Assembly: GCA_903899015.1 (NCBI GenBank)
Contig: CAIUHP010000078.1
Location: 96,819 to 160,818, forward strand
Length of the DNA: 64,000 nt
Reading direction: 5' to 3'
DNA from: an uncultured Armatimonadota bacterium
GTDB lineage: Bacteria; Armatimonadota; Fimbriimonadia; Fimbriimonadales; Fimbriimonadaceae
Program-made: the position numbers and the translations under genes
The notes under the pieces: generated by a model
What the model was told of the DNA's origin: nothing
Database searches by the model: none
Seen by the model: the letters and a program-made list of their open reading frames with translations, nothing else
In this document: positions 16,869 through 25,274 of the stretch, one piece after another
How the letters are laid out: each line of letters opens with the position of its first letter
How positions within the stretch are numbered: position 1 is the first letter of the stretch

Positions 16869-19800
16869 ATGGTTCGCGACACGTTTGGAGGCACCTTGTA
16901 CGAAGTCAACAGAAACGGAAAGACGATCCTTGAATCGGACGCCTGCGGTATCGGTTTTCTCGCCAGTAGGCGAGGAGTTGCCGAGCGACGTATTATCGAT
17001 GTCGCTCTCGATATCGCTAAACGTTACGATCACCGTGGTGCGCCGGGGCATGGCGCGGGTGTTCAGCTCGACATCCCGTGGCCGATGTTGCTTGATCGCT
17101 TCTCCGAACATTCCAAGCTGATCGCCCAGCGCGATGTAGCGCTCGGTATGTTCTTCCTGCCGTACGAGGCCGCCCTTCGACGTCAATGCGTTGAAGTCGT
17201 TGAGGAACTGGCCGCAAGTGCGGGAGCACCGGTTCTACAGTGGGCTGACGTTCCGATCAACAAGAGCGCTTTGCCTGCGGACAGTGGCGCACTCAGAACC
17301 CTTCCGACGGTGAGACAGGCACTCTTCAAGAGGCCCTCCGACTTGGGTGAAGAAGGTTGGTTCGCCTGTCGATACCTGCTACGCCTTGCACTTGATCGTG
17401 TTCTTCACGAGTTAGCGGGAGACGAATTTTCGATCACGAGCCTTTCCAACCGCACCGTTGTCTATAAGGGACTTGCCGAGCTATCAAAGATCGGTGAACT
17501 GTATCCCGACCTTGAGAACCCCCATTTCGCTTCTCGATACGTTCTCTTCCATAGCCGATACTGCACCAACACAACGACCGCATGGAGGCGCGCTCAGCCC
17601 TTCTGGTCAATCGCACACAACGGAGAAGTTTCCACGATTGCCGGCAACGTTGCTTGGATGAAAGCGATTGGTGGCGATCTCATTAAGAATCTCGTCGAGC
17701 GGCATCCTTCCCTATCCAAGATTGCGATGCAGGTTTCTTCGATCGTCTGCGCAGGTGGCTCGGATACTGCGAACCTAGACGATATGGTGATTGCCCTTCT
17801 GGCCGGTGGAATGTCATATCCCCAAGCCCTTTTGGCACTCCTACCAGGCGCTTCATCGGTACTTCACCCAGATGATCCGCTTCGAGGATTTTACAAGGCG
17901 GCGTCTGTTTACCTTGGCGCTTGCGATGGCCCAGCCGCAATTCTAGGCTGCGACGGTGACCATGCGGTTGCTCACCTCGACCGCAACGGCTTGCGTCCCC
18001 TTTGGTTTGTAACGACGAAGGATTACGCTATGGCGGCGAGCGAACTTACTGGCCACATCGACTTGGGTCCGGTGGACATCCAGCGCGTGATGGGTCCCGG
18101 TGAAACCATCGCGATCAACCTCGCAAACGGAAAGGTCTTGTTCGATGATGCGGTTTCACGTGAAGTGACCCACGATCCCTTCCCATCTCCCGAAAATCGA
18201 ATCGTTGTTGGGCGGGAGAGCGAACCGACTCATGTACTGCCAGCCGAAGAACTCAACCGAGTTCAAGCCGCGTTTGGTATGAAACGAGAAGACGTCGACG
18301 TGATCATAGACTCGTTGATGAACGCTGGCAAACCTGCGGTAGGTTCGATGGGTGACGACACTTCGCCTTCCGCTTTGTTGGACAGTATGCCTCGACGTAT
18401 TGAGGATTACTTCAAGCTTCGGTTTGCTCAAGAAACGAGCCCCCCCGTCGACCCCATTCGCGACGAATGGGTATTTGATACTTCTTGCGTGATCGGAGAT
18501 CGCGGCGGCCTTTGGTCGTTTACGGAAGCGCCTTTGTACGATTTCGATTCCCGAATCCTTTCGACGGGGCATCTGGAATGGCTGAAATCACAACCGGGCG
18601 TCAAGGTCGTTCCGATTCTTTTCGACGCATCGTGTGGCGAAGAAGGAATCGAAACTGCGATCAGCGCTGCAGTAGGCTACGCCACCCAGGCTGCACGAGA
18701 CGCATCGGTCCTGATTATTTCTGACCGGTATCCCAACAAGCATGAAGCCCCGCTTCCGGCACTTCGAGTATTGAGCCGCCTTCACCAAAGATTGGTCGAT
18801 CTTGGCTTGAGAAGCAAGATCGGACTCGTTGCGGACGTAGGCGCATGGGACGTTCACCACGTATCGCTTTTAATCACATTAGGAACCGACGCCGTTTGTC
18901 CCTGGCTGGGTTGTATTTCGTCAGGAGAAAAGGAGCCATCCTATCTTAAGGGCCTCCGTTCTGGCTTCCTTGAGTGCATGTCGATGATGGGAGTGACTCC
19001 GTCGTCTGCCTATTGCGGTGCTCGACTCATCGAGGCGATTGGCTTAGATTCTAAGTTGATGAAGGACGAGTTCCCAGGAGTGCCCGTGCACCTCGGAGGG
19101 ATCACGGCGGACATTCTGGATATGGAGTGGTTCTCATTCTATAAGGAAGCTTTTTCCGAAGAATTTGACGGTTCCCTAGTGGATGCAGGAGAATATCGGC
19201 ATTCAAAGACAGGACGAAAGCACGCAAACAATGCGGAGATCGTCCGCGCACTCCATTCAGCAAGCGGTTTCACCAAGAAGATTCACAGCGCCGAGCCAGG
19301 CACGTGGGAAGCATATAAAGACTACAGTTCGCTGGTCAACGAGCGCGAGCCGATCACACTTTTGGACTGTATTACGTTTAAAAAGAGTAATCCCATTCCG
19401 ATCGATGAAGTCGAGTCGGAAGAAAGCATTCTGTGGCGTTTCATGGCTCCCGGAATGAGTGAAGGAGCACTTTCTGAACCAGCCCACCGTGCGGTTGCGA
19501 AGGGGCTCAACACGGTATACCGCTATTGCCGCATCAAGTTCGTTCAGGCCGGCAAGCCGATTCCTGGAGGCATTGGACCGGTTGCAAACTCGGGAGAAGG
19601 CGGTTTTGAGAAGGACCGAATCGGTAAGAAAGACGGTAATCGAAGCATCCAATATGCGGGTGGCCGATTCACGATCACGCCGATGACCGCATCTTGTGCG
19701 GATGAAGTGGAAGTTAAGTTCGCTCAGGGAGCGAAGCCAGGAAAGGGTGGGCAGTTACCTGGAAAGAAGGTTACTGCCAAGGTTGCCCGACAACGCGGAT

Positions 19801-21383
19801 GCGAGCCCGGTTATGAACTCGTCTCCCCTCCGATCAATCACAACCTATACTCAATTGAAGACGTCAAGCTGATGATTGAGAGTTGGAGACACCTCAATCC
19901 AAAGGTAAACTGCGCCTTGAAGTACGTCGCCACTTACGGCATTGAAATGGTCTGCGTGGGCGGTGTTAACGCCGGTGCCAACCGTCTGCACATCAGTGAT
20001 GGCTGTGGTGGAACGGGTGCTGCAAAGCGCGTGGATCAGAAGAGTGCGGGCGCGCCGGTTGTCGCTGTACTGCCTACCGTCCAAGATCTGCTCATGGAAG
20101 AGAATGCCCGACACCTCGTTGAGGTGAGTGTTGACGGCGGCATTCAAACCGGCCAACAGGCGCTCAAGATGTTCCTTTTGGGTGCGGACCGTGTTGGTTT
20201 CGGCACGAGTTTGCTAATCGCAATTGGATGCTCCATGCTGCGAAAGTGCCACTTGAGTGGACCCGATCCTTCCGACCCGACGGGTAAGCGACGACTTGGC
20301 TGTACGCCAGGTATTGCCACCCAAGACCCTCAGTGGATCGCCCGATTTGCAGGAGATAGTAAGCACATAGCTCGAATGCTGCAATTTGCAGCACGAGAAG
20401 TTCGTGAGCAGATGGCGGAAATGGGTATCCATAAGCTGTCGGAAGTGATTGGACGTCGAGAATTGCTTGAACGAAAGTCGAACCTCGAAGGCAAAGCAGC
20501 ACTCATCGACCTCAGCAACATCGTTCGAGCCCCCCATGGCCGCATGGAATTGCGCGATTACGCGACTCAAACACGAACCCACTTGCCTAAGCTTGATGAG
20601 TACGAATTGAGCATCGTGCAGCGAGCATTGATGGGTGAAGATGTTGAGCTTACTGGCTTCTTGACCAACGAGAAGCGATGCGTCGGTATTGCATCGGCGG
20701 GAGAAATTGCACGATCTTACGGCGATCATGGACTACCGTCCGGATCGATCCACTTTATTCATTCCGGCGCAGCCGGCCACTTCTATGCGGCTTATGCGGT
20801 TGATGGAATGAGCTTCCGACTGACTGGTGTCGCGGCAGACTCCTGTTTCACAGCAAGCTATGGCGGCACACTCGCGATTTTGCCTCCCAAGGGAAGCAAA
20901 GATGGTCTTGCGCTTGTAGGCAACACCTTTGGCTATGGAGCTCGTGGCGGCTCCGTTTACATTGCGGGACGGGCAGGCAATCGCTTCGGCATCTGTCTTC
21001 GCAAGAATCACGAAGGAGGCGGTCCCCAGATCGTCGTGGAAGGGGTTGAAGCCAATGCATTCCAATACATGACGGGAGGCACGGCGGTTGTGCTCGGCCC
21101 TACCGGCGTGAATCTGGGAGCGGGCATGACTGGTGGCTGCGTTTTCTTGCTGAATGCCAACTTTAAAAAGCTGAATTCGGCATACGTCCAAGGATTGCCA
21201 CTCGATGAAGAGGATGCTTCCATTGTTCGAGGAATGATTCAAGATCACTATCAAGCAACCCAAAGCAAAGTCGCAAAGAAGGTCTTGGAGTCGTTTGACG
21301 CGGCAAAGTTCACGAAGGTGGTAACCGTCCTCAAGCCCGAGTTCGTTTCCGACGCACCTTCCCTTATGGCCTCGCTTTCCTAA
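16869..21383 (+). CDS. gltB: glutamate synthase large subunit
   Basis: GOGAT of 1504 residues transferring the amide of glutamine to 2-oxoglutarate. A short propeptide precedes the catalytic Cys26 (DACGIGFLASRRG) of the Ntn-type glutaminase domain, which includes HSRYCTNTTTAW and SIAHNGE. The central domain, FMN-binding domain (GDGCGGTGAAKRV region) and C-terminal beta-helix (GTAVVLGPTGVNLGAGMTGG) follow. The 3Fe-4S cysteines are Cys1121, Cys1127 and Cys1145: the last gap is 17 residues where C-x5-C-x4-C is usual, a 13-residue insertion. No gltD is adjacent, so the electron donor (ferredoxin or a distant NADPH subunit) is open. TTG 16896, preceded by GGAGG, is an alternative start. Confidence 0.96.
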   Translation: MVRDTFGGTLYEVNRNGKTILESDACGIGFLASRRGVAERRIIDVALDIAKRYDHRGAPGHGAGVQLDIPWPMLLDRFSEHSKLIAQRDVALGMFFLPYEAALRRQCVEVVEELAASAGAPVLQWADVPINKSALPADSGALRTLPTVRQALFKRPSDLGEEGWFACRYLLRLALDRVLHELAGDEFSITSLSNRTVVYKGLAELSKIGELYPDLENPHFASRYVLFHSRYCTNTTTAWRRAQPFWSIAHNGEVSTIAGNVAWMKAIGGDLIKNLVERHPSLSKIAMQVSSIVCAGGSDTANLDDMVIALLAGGMSYPQALLALLPGASSVLHPDDPLRGFYKAASVYLGACDGPAAILGCDGDHAVAHLDRNGLRPLWFVTTKDYAMAASELTGHIDLGPVDIQRVMGPGETIAINLANGKVLFDDAVSREVTHDPFPSPENRIVVGRESEPTHVLPAEELNRVQAAFGMKREDVDVIIDSLMNAGKPAVGSMGDDTSPSALLDSMPRRIEDYFKLRFAQETSPPVDPIRDEWVFDTSCVIGDRGGLWSFTEAPLYDFDSRILSTGHLEWLKSQPGVKVVPILFDASCGEEGIETAISAAVGYATQAARDASVLIISDRYPNKHEAPLPALRVLSRLHQRLVDLGLRSKIGLVADVGAWDVHHVSLLITLGTDAVCPWLGCISSGEKEPSYLKGLRSGFLECMSMMGVTPSSAYCGARLIEAIGLDSKLMKDEFPGVPVHLGGITADILDMEWFSFYKEAFSEEFDGSLVDAGEYRHSKTGRKHANNAEIVRALHSASGFTKKIHSAEPGTWEAYKDYSSLVNEREPITLLDCITFKKSNPIPIDEVESEESILWRFMAPGMSEGALSEPAHRAVAKGLNTVYRYCRIKFVQAGKPIPGGIGPVANSGEGGFEKDRIGKKDGNRSIQYAGGRFTITPMTASCADEVEVKFAQGAKPGKGGQLPGKKVTAKVARQRGCEPGYELVSPPINHNLYSIEDVKLMIESWRHLNPKVNCALKYVATYGIEMVCVGGVNAGANRLHISDGCGGTGAAKRVDQKSAGAPVVAVLPTVQDLLMEENARHLVEVSVDGGIQTGQQALKMFLLGADRVGFGTSLLIAIGCSMLRKCHLSGPDPSDPTGKRRLGCTPGIATQDPQWIARFAGDSKHIARMLQFAAREVREQMAEMGIHKLSEVIGRRELLERKSNLEGKAALIDLSNIVRAPHGRMELRDYATQTRTHLPKLDEYELSIVQRALMGEDVELTGFLTNEKRCVGIASAGEIARSYGDHGLPSGSIHFIHSGAAGHFYAAYAVDGMSFRLTGVAADSCFTASYGGTLAILPPKGSKDGLALVGNTFGYGARGGSVYIAGRAGNRFGICLRKNHEGGGPQIVVEGVEANAFQYMTGGTAVVLGPTGVNLGAGMTGGCVFLLNANFKKLNSAYVQGLPLDEEDASIVRGMIQDHYQATQSKVAKKVLESFDAAKFTKVVTVLKPEFVSDAPSLMASLS

Positions 21384-21392
21384 GCGTGGGCG

Positions 21393-21421
21393 GGAGACCA
21401 TCGACTTTACCGATGGTCTCC
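21393..21421. terminator. terminator between gltB and the Co/Ni ATPase gene
   Basis: Perfect 11-bp stem GGAGACCATCG / CGATGGTCTCC with a 7-nt loop, followed by TTTAAT on the plus strand. It lies between convergent genes and could serve both. Confidence 0.85.
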
Positions 21422-21422
21422 T

Positions 21423-22172
21423 TTAATCTCCGATCAGGTTAGCGCTTCGAAGTAATGGCAGGTCTTCAAGAATGTCCGCAGCGGATCCAATTCTAAGGAC
21501 CCGATGATCTTCGCCAAGGACGATTGCTTTGTCGGCAATGAGAGGCACCGTCTCAAGAGAATGGGTGGCAACAATCGTCGTTTTGCCCGCCGATTGAATC
21601 TGCTTGAGCGTGTTTACCAACCACGTTTGTGATCGAGGGTCCAAACCGAGAAAGGGTTCGTCGAGAATTAAGACTTCGGGATTCATCGTGAGCACAGAAG
21701 CGATGACGACTTTGCGTTTTTCTCCTCCACTCAGTCGAAAGGGCGGTCGATCTGACAGGTGACCGATTCCCAGAAATCCGAGAATGCCCGTGACTCTCTC
21801 CTGAACTTCCGTTTTACTCAAACCTAGTTGTACGGGTCCAAAGGCCAACTCTTCGAAGACGGTTGCATTAAAGAGTTGAGCATCTGCGTTCTGAAACACG
21901 AAGCCCACTGATTGTCGGAACGTGGATGAGGAATCTACTGACTTAAGAGAATGCTCGCTTAGCAAGCTACCTTGGAAATAGACTTCACCGTCAGTCGGGA
22001 AAAGGAGACCATCCAGAATGCGTAATAAGGTTGATTTCCCGCTTCCATTCGCGCCGAGAACGACTGTTCGATCTCCGTTTTCGATGGATGCCGACACTGA
22101 TTCCAGCGCAAAACTACCGTCGGGATAGCGATACGAAACGTTTCGGAGGTCAAAAAGCATGGAGACTCCCAT
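21423..22172 (-). CDS. cbiO: cobalt/nickel ECF transporter ATPase
   Basis: A 249-residue ATP-binding subunit of a group I energy-coupling factor importer. The opening YRYPDGSFALESVSA is typical of CbiO. Walker A is GANGSGKSTLL, the Q-loop is VGFVFQNADAQLF, the signature is LSGGEKRKVVIASVL, and Walker B is LILDEPFLGLD. Its start overlaps the end of the fused membrane subunit by about 23 bases (ATG 22172, alternative ATG 22160), implying translational coupling. Metal choice (Co or Ni) cannot be told from the ATPase. Confidence 0.92.
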   Translation of the reverse strand: MGVSMLFDLRNVSYRYPDGSFALESVSASIENGDRTVVLGANGSGKSTLLRILDGLLFPTDGEVYFQGSLLSEHSLKSVDSSSTFRQSVGFVFQNADAQLFNATVFEELAFGPVQLGLSKTEVQERVTGILGFLGIGHLSDRPPFRLSGGEKRKVVIASVLTMNPEVLILDEPFLGLDPRSQTWLVNTLKQIQSAGKTTIVATHSLETVPLIADKAIVLGEDHRVLRIGSAADILEDLPLLRSANLIGD

Positions 22173-24021
22173 GAAAAACGGTCAGGATCAGAATGGTAAG
22201 TGATGTCAGAACGGCCAATCCGTCGCGAGCAGTCCACCGATCAGGATCCGCCATATGTCTTGACGTTGGGAGCGTACGGGATGTCATCGCCCAGTGCATC
22301 TCCTCTGTGAACGCGACGCTTTTTGCAAATAGGACGGCGGTTCCGTTCCCCATATATCGCCTCGCTTCCTGAGCACTGCAAGCACCTACTTGGCGCGAAG
22401 TTCGTGCTTGTACCATCTCAGCAAGCATTTCGAAGACCACAAACAAGTAGCGGTAGGAGAGGTTGGCTGTGGTCACCATCGTGGCCGATAAGCCACATTG
22501 CTTTAACGAGTTTAGTAGCGCGTTCCAGCGCGTCGTCTGGCGCCAAAGAAGGGCAAGGGCAATACCATCGGCGAGCCTCAGCAAGATCGTCGCCGAGGCG
22601 ACGAGACCAGAAACGCGAAAAGTTCCTTCGCGGAAACTGACCGGAATCGCCACAATGAGCCCGAAGAAAATCACCGCACCACCGACTCGGACGATCATTG
22701 CCCCCATCGGAATGCGAGATGTTAGCGCAAGACCAACGACACCAACCGCGATGCCAGAGAGCACCCAGTTCGATTGGCTCATTCCAACCGTGATGAGTAG
22801 CATGAGGATAACAAGCATCTTTGGGGCAGGTTGGATAGTTTGCAGGAAGCCAGGTGCCCGTGCAGTGGCGTCGGAATCGGAAGTTTTTTCAAGTGAAGCT
22901 TGAATGCGCAAGAGCGTTCTCTCAAACCATGGCGCCTTCACGCGGTGGCTTTCTTGGATGGGCGGGTTTGGTTTCGTTAACCAATCTGGAATGTCCGATT
23001 TACAGGAATGAAGCTGAACCGAACGGACCGAATCGGATTTCGCGTGACGGAACAAGCCATAGACAAAGAGACCGACGACTCCACATCCGAGCAGCGCGCT
23101 AACCAAGTAACCGACGACCAACCACCACCCAGCAGTCATTCCATGAAAGCCATAGTCGGGCAGAATTGGGTGAAATACAGGATGTGACTGGGCCAGCCCT
23201 TTGGGCTCGTATCCAACCATCTTTTTGATCTCCTCCAGCTCCCATTCTCCCCAGGCGCTTCCGCTCGCGATCAATCCAAGAGGAGTTAGCGCTAGGATCC
23301 ATCCAAGCATTCTGATCAAACGAAGCTGAGTTCCCACCCGAACCCGGCTCTGTGATTCGAAGTGTTCAGGAAAAGTTCGGTAGAGATAAGCAAGGCATCC
23401 AACGGTGAGAATGGCTTCTGCTGGCCCAACAACGATTAGGTGAGTGCCAACCATAGCTGGAACGGAAATGTCGAGTCCAAAGGGGCAGTAAAGCGCTCGA
23501 CCCGATAAATCGTGAGCAACCAAAGGTTGGAGTCCTAGAATCACTCCCGCAGCCAAACTGGCGGCCGCGGTGCCGAAAAAAGCACCGACCGCTCCCGCGA
23601 GTGTTATCCGCCGAATGTTGGATAAATCGCGGCCGCATAGTAGGCGATAGATTCCATAGCCAACCATCGGAGCCACAAGCGCCATGTCAAAGCAATTTGC
23701 TCCAAATGAGAGAATGCCCCCATCACCGAATAAGAGCGCCTGAATAGCTAATGTCAGGCTCATTCCCAAGATTGCAGCCCACGGGCCAACTAGAATCGCC
23801 AGGAGCACTGCCCCCAAGGCGTGAGCGGTTGTTCCGCCGAACGCTGGAATATTGAACATCTGGATGGCAAAACAAAATGCCGATCCGATGGCAAGCATGG
23901 GCACTTTTCGGGAACTGATGTGGGCGGCGCTCTTTCTAGTGGCAACCATCCAAACTGGGATCATTACTCCAAAGGCGACCGCTTCAGTGGCCGGGCTCAA
24001 ATAAGCGTCTGGGATATGCAT
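22150..24021 (-). CDS. CbiM-PDGLE-CbiQ fusion, cobalt/nickel ECF transporter membrane components
   Basis: A single 623-residue polypeptide combining what are usually separate genes. Residues about 1-225 are CbiM/NikM: the N-terminal MHIPDAYLS carries the His that co-ordinates metal in this family, followed by FNIPAFGGTTAHALGA and FGDGGILSFGANCFDMA. Residues about 230-325 form a two-helix PDGLE/CbiN-like part (GWILALTPLGLIASG, then HPILPDYGF and a second helix). Residues about 350-620 are CbiQ, with coupling-helix-like arginines around MVQARTSRQ and MTSRTLP. The 5' leader is strongly structured. A frameshift or assembly join seems unlikely, because linkers are continuous. Confidence 0.88.
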   Translation of the reverse strand: MHIPDAYLSPATEAVAFGVMIPVWMVATRKSAAHISSRKVPMLAIGSAFCFAIQMFNIPAFGGTTAHALGAVLLAILVGPWAAILGMSLTLAIQALLFGDGGILSFGANCFDMALVAPMVGYGIYRLLCGRDLSNIRRITLAGAVGAFFGTAAASLAAGVILGLQPLVAHDLSGRALYCPFGLDISVPAMVGTHLIVVGPAEAILTVGCLAYLYRTFPEHFESQSRVRVGTQLRLIRMLGWILALTPLGLIASGSAWGEWELEEIKKMVGYEPKGLAQSHPVFHPILPDYGFHGMTAGWWLVVGYLVSALLGCGVVGLFVYGLFRHAKSDSVRSVQLHSCKSDIPDWLTKPNPPIQESHRVKAPWFERTLLRIQASLEKTSDSDATARAPGFLQTIQPAPKMLVILMLLITVGMSQSNWVLSGIAVGVVGLALTSRIPMGAMIVRVGGAVIFFGLIVAIPVSFREGTFRVSGLVASATILLRLADGIALALLWRQTTRWNALLNSLKQCGLSATMVTTANLSYRYLFVVFEMLAEMVQARTSRQVGACSAQEARRYMGNGTAVLFAKSVAFTEEMHWAMTSRTLPTSRHMADPDRWTARDGLAVLTSLTILILTVFHGSLHAF

Positions 24022-24087
24022 GGCGGAGGAAGTTCTCTCACACTCGCATCATCAAGAGCGGATAGGACGCCCACCATTTTACTAAAA

Positions 24088-24124
24088 CGAACAACCTCCG
24101 AACCTGAACAGGCTCGAAGGTTGT
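24088..24124 (-). terminator. terminator-like hairpin in the leader of the Co/Ni transporter
   Basis: On the minus strand AACAACCTTCGAGCC pairs with GGTTCGGAGGTTGTT (two mismatches) around the loop TGTTCA, followed by CGTTTTAG. It lies about 65 bp before the CbiM start and directly after the long 17-bp stem, so it could be the expression platform of an attenuating leader. Confidence 0.55.
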
Positions 24125-24134
24125 TAAAGTGCTT

Positions 24135-24221
24135 CGGTAGATGAAGGCTCCAAAGTTAGCACCTGGGAGAGGGACACGCCAACTAAAGATTTGTGAACAT
24201 CCGCGGAGCCTTCACCTACCG
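24135..24221 (-). ncRNA. candidate structured leader RNA (possible metal or cofactor riboswitch)
   Basis: On the minus strand CGGTAGGTGAAGGCTCC (24221-24205) and GGAGCCTTCATCTACCG (24151-24135) form a continuous 17-bp stem in which the only non-Watson-Crick pair is a G-U; on the plus strand the same pair would be an A-C mismatch, so the minus RNA is the likely functional one. Inside the 53-nt loop, AGTTGGC and GCTAACT form a further 7-bp stem, also with one G-U. It sits between the ferritin-like gene stop and the Co/Ni transporter, and is followed by a terminator-like hairpin. I see no cobalamin B12 box or NiCo riboswitch consensus. Confidence 0.5.
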
Positions 24222-24228
24222 GCCAGAA

Positions 24229-25008
24229 CTAGCCGGGAGGGTTACCAACTAGTCCCGTGCCGCTTGGGACAAATCCAGGGTTGAACGTGACCGCTACTGT
24301 GTTGCTAGCGCTCGCGCTGAGGAAAGGTGTAAGGGCCGTGACCACCTGGCTGATTGATGTCAGTCCGAACGTTCTCTCATAGACACTATTGTTCGGTGGC
24401 GTCACGGTCTCTGCCGTGCCTGAAAGCCCGGTCGTCGTGCTTAGTCCGAGGTCACCGGCAGCGGTGCGGATAAGCGTTCTGTGATCGCTCTCAACACCCA
24501 TGATCTGAGCCGCTAACACTCTGAGTCCAGGAGAAGAAAGGTTCTTTACACCAATCAAGTAAGCCGCAATGAACGCTTCTTCAAGCGTGGTCATCACGTT
24601 AATCGTCGTTTGAACGTCAGTGAACATTCCCGTCGGGAAATAGTAATTCAATGGGGCATCGGTATTGCCGGTAGCGCCTTTGAGGAGGTTGTAATGGAAC
24701 ATTTCCTCGTTGAGCGCCGCTGAGAAGTAGGCCTGGTCGCTGGCATTCAGTCCGGTGTAAATTGCCGACGCGTTGAACGCGGTGTACATCGAAACAGCAA
24801 GAGCTTCAGCGATCTTTGCTGCACCTAGGATTTGAGCATCCCCGGTGCTGGCGCCAGTTCCGGAGGTCGTTGAGCTTGTGCCACTTCCACCACAACCAGC
24901 AAGAATTCCACCTGCTACGAGGGAAGCACCTGCCATTCCCACTCCTTTCAGAAATTGTCGGCGATCTACGCCTGCAGTCATGGGTTCCAATTCCTTTATG
25001 TTCTTCAT
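24229..25008 (-). CDS. Tat/lipoprotein-type ferritin-like domain protein
   Basis: A 259-residue exported protein. ATG 25008 follows AAGGAG by seven bases. The N-terminus carries the twin-arginine motif RRQFLKG (about 16-22) and a hydrophobic stretch ending in LAGCGG, so it may be exported folded through Tat and lipidated at the Cys. A Ser/Thr/Gly linker follows. Residues about 55-200 form a four-helix ferritin-like domain (Ferritin_2 type), with metal-ligand candidates in LNEEMFHYNLL, TTLEEAFIAAY and GVESDHRTLI. It may act in iron or oxidative-stress handling in the envelope; function is inferred. Three 11-bp-spaced GATCA repeats lie 85-112 bp upstream. Confidence 0.88.
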   Translation of the reverse strand: MKNIKELEPMTAGVDRRQFLKGVGMAGASLVAGGILAGCGGSGTSSTTSGTGASTGDAQILGAAKIAEALAVSMYTAFNASAIYTGLNASDQAYFSAALNEEMFHYNLLKGATGNTDAPLNYYFPTGMFTDVQTTINVMTTLEEAFIAAYLIGVKNLSSPGLRVLAAQIMGVESDHRTLIRTAAGDLGLSTTTGLSGTAETVTPPNNSVYERTFGLTSISQVVTALTPFLSASASNTVAVTFNPGFVPSGTGLVGNPPG

Positions 25009-25092
25009 CGATAATCTCCTTTCCATCTGGCCCCCGATTGAGGTGGCTTTCGGCGATGTAAAGATCGTATCTCGGGAAGGTTTTGAGGTCCA

Positions 25093-25120
25093 GATCAAAA
25101 ACCGATCATATTTCGATCAT
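25093..25120. promoter_or_regulatory. three 11-bp-spaced GATCA(T) repeats upstream of the ferritin-like gene
   Basis: GATCAA (25093), GATCAT (25104) and GATCAT (25115) on the plus strand are separated by exactly 11 bp. The nearest copy is 85 bp upstream of the ferritin-like start, almost the same distance as the GATCAT array upstream of the fasciclin gene. Orientation relative to the gene is inverted compared with that array. It could also serve the plus-strand dehydrogenase gene at 25275. Confidence 0.6.
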
Positions 25121-25274
25121 TTTATTTAAGGGCATCTTTTAGGCTGAATCGCCAGTTGCGAGAGGTGGTTTGAACTCGCGTGGCTTGCTACAATCAATCG
25201 TGCCAACCCACCCAGATTTCCTGCCGACCGGACGCCCTACTGTGGGTGCGAAGCGCTCATACGGGGAGGTACCC

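Noticed and set aside
24088..24221. Cobalamin riboswitch upstream of the CbiM fusion
   Set aside because: No B12-box-like GCCACTG or conserved GGTGCC/CCAG elements were found on either strand; recorded instead as an unclassified structured leader.
24135..24221. Simple terminator for the ferritin-like gene
   Set aside because: A 53-nt loop and the absence of a U-run directly after the stem make it a poor terminator; the following hairpin at 24088-24124 fits that role better.
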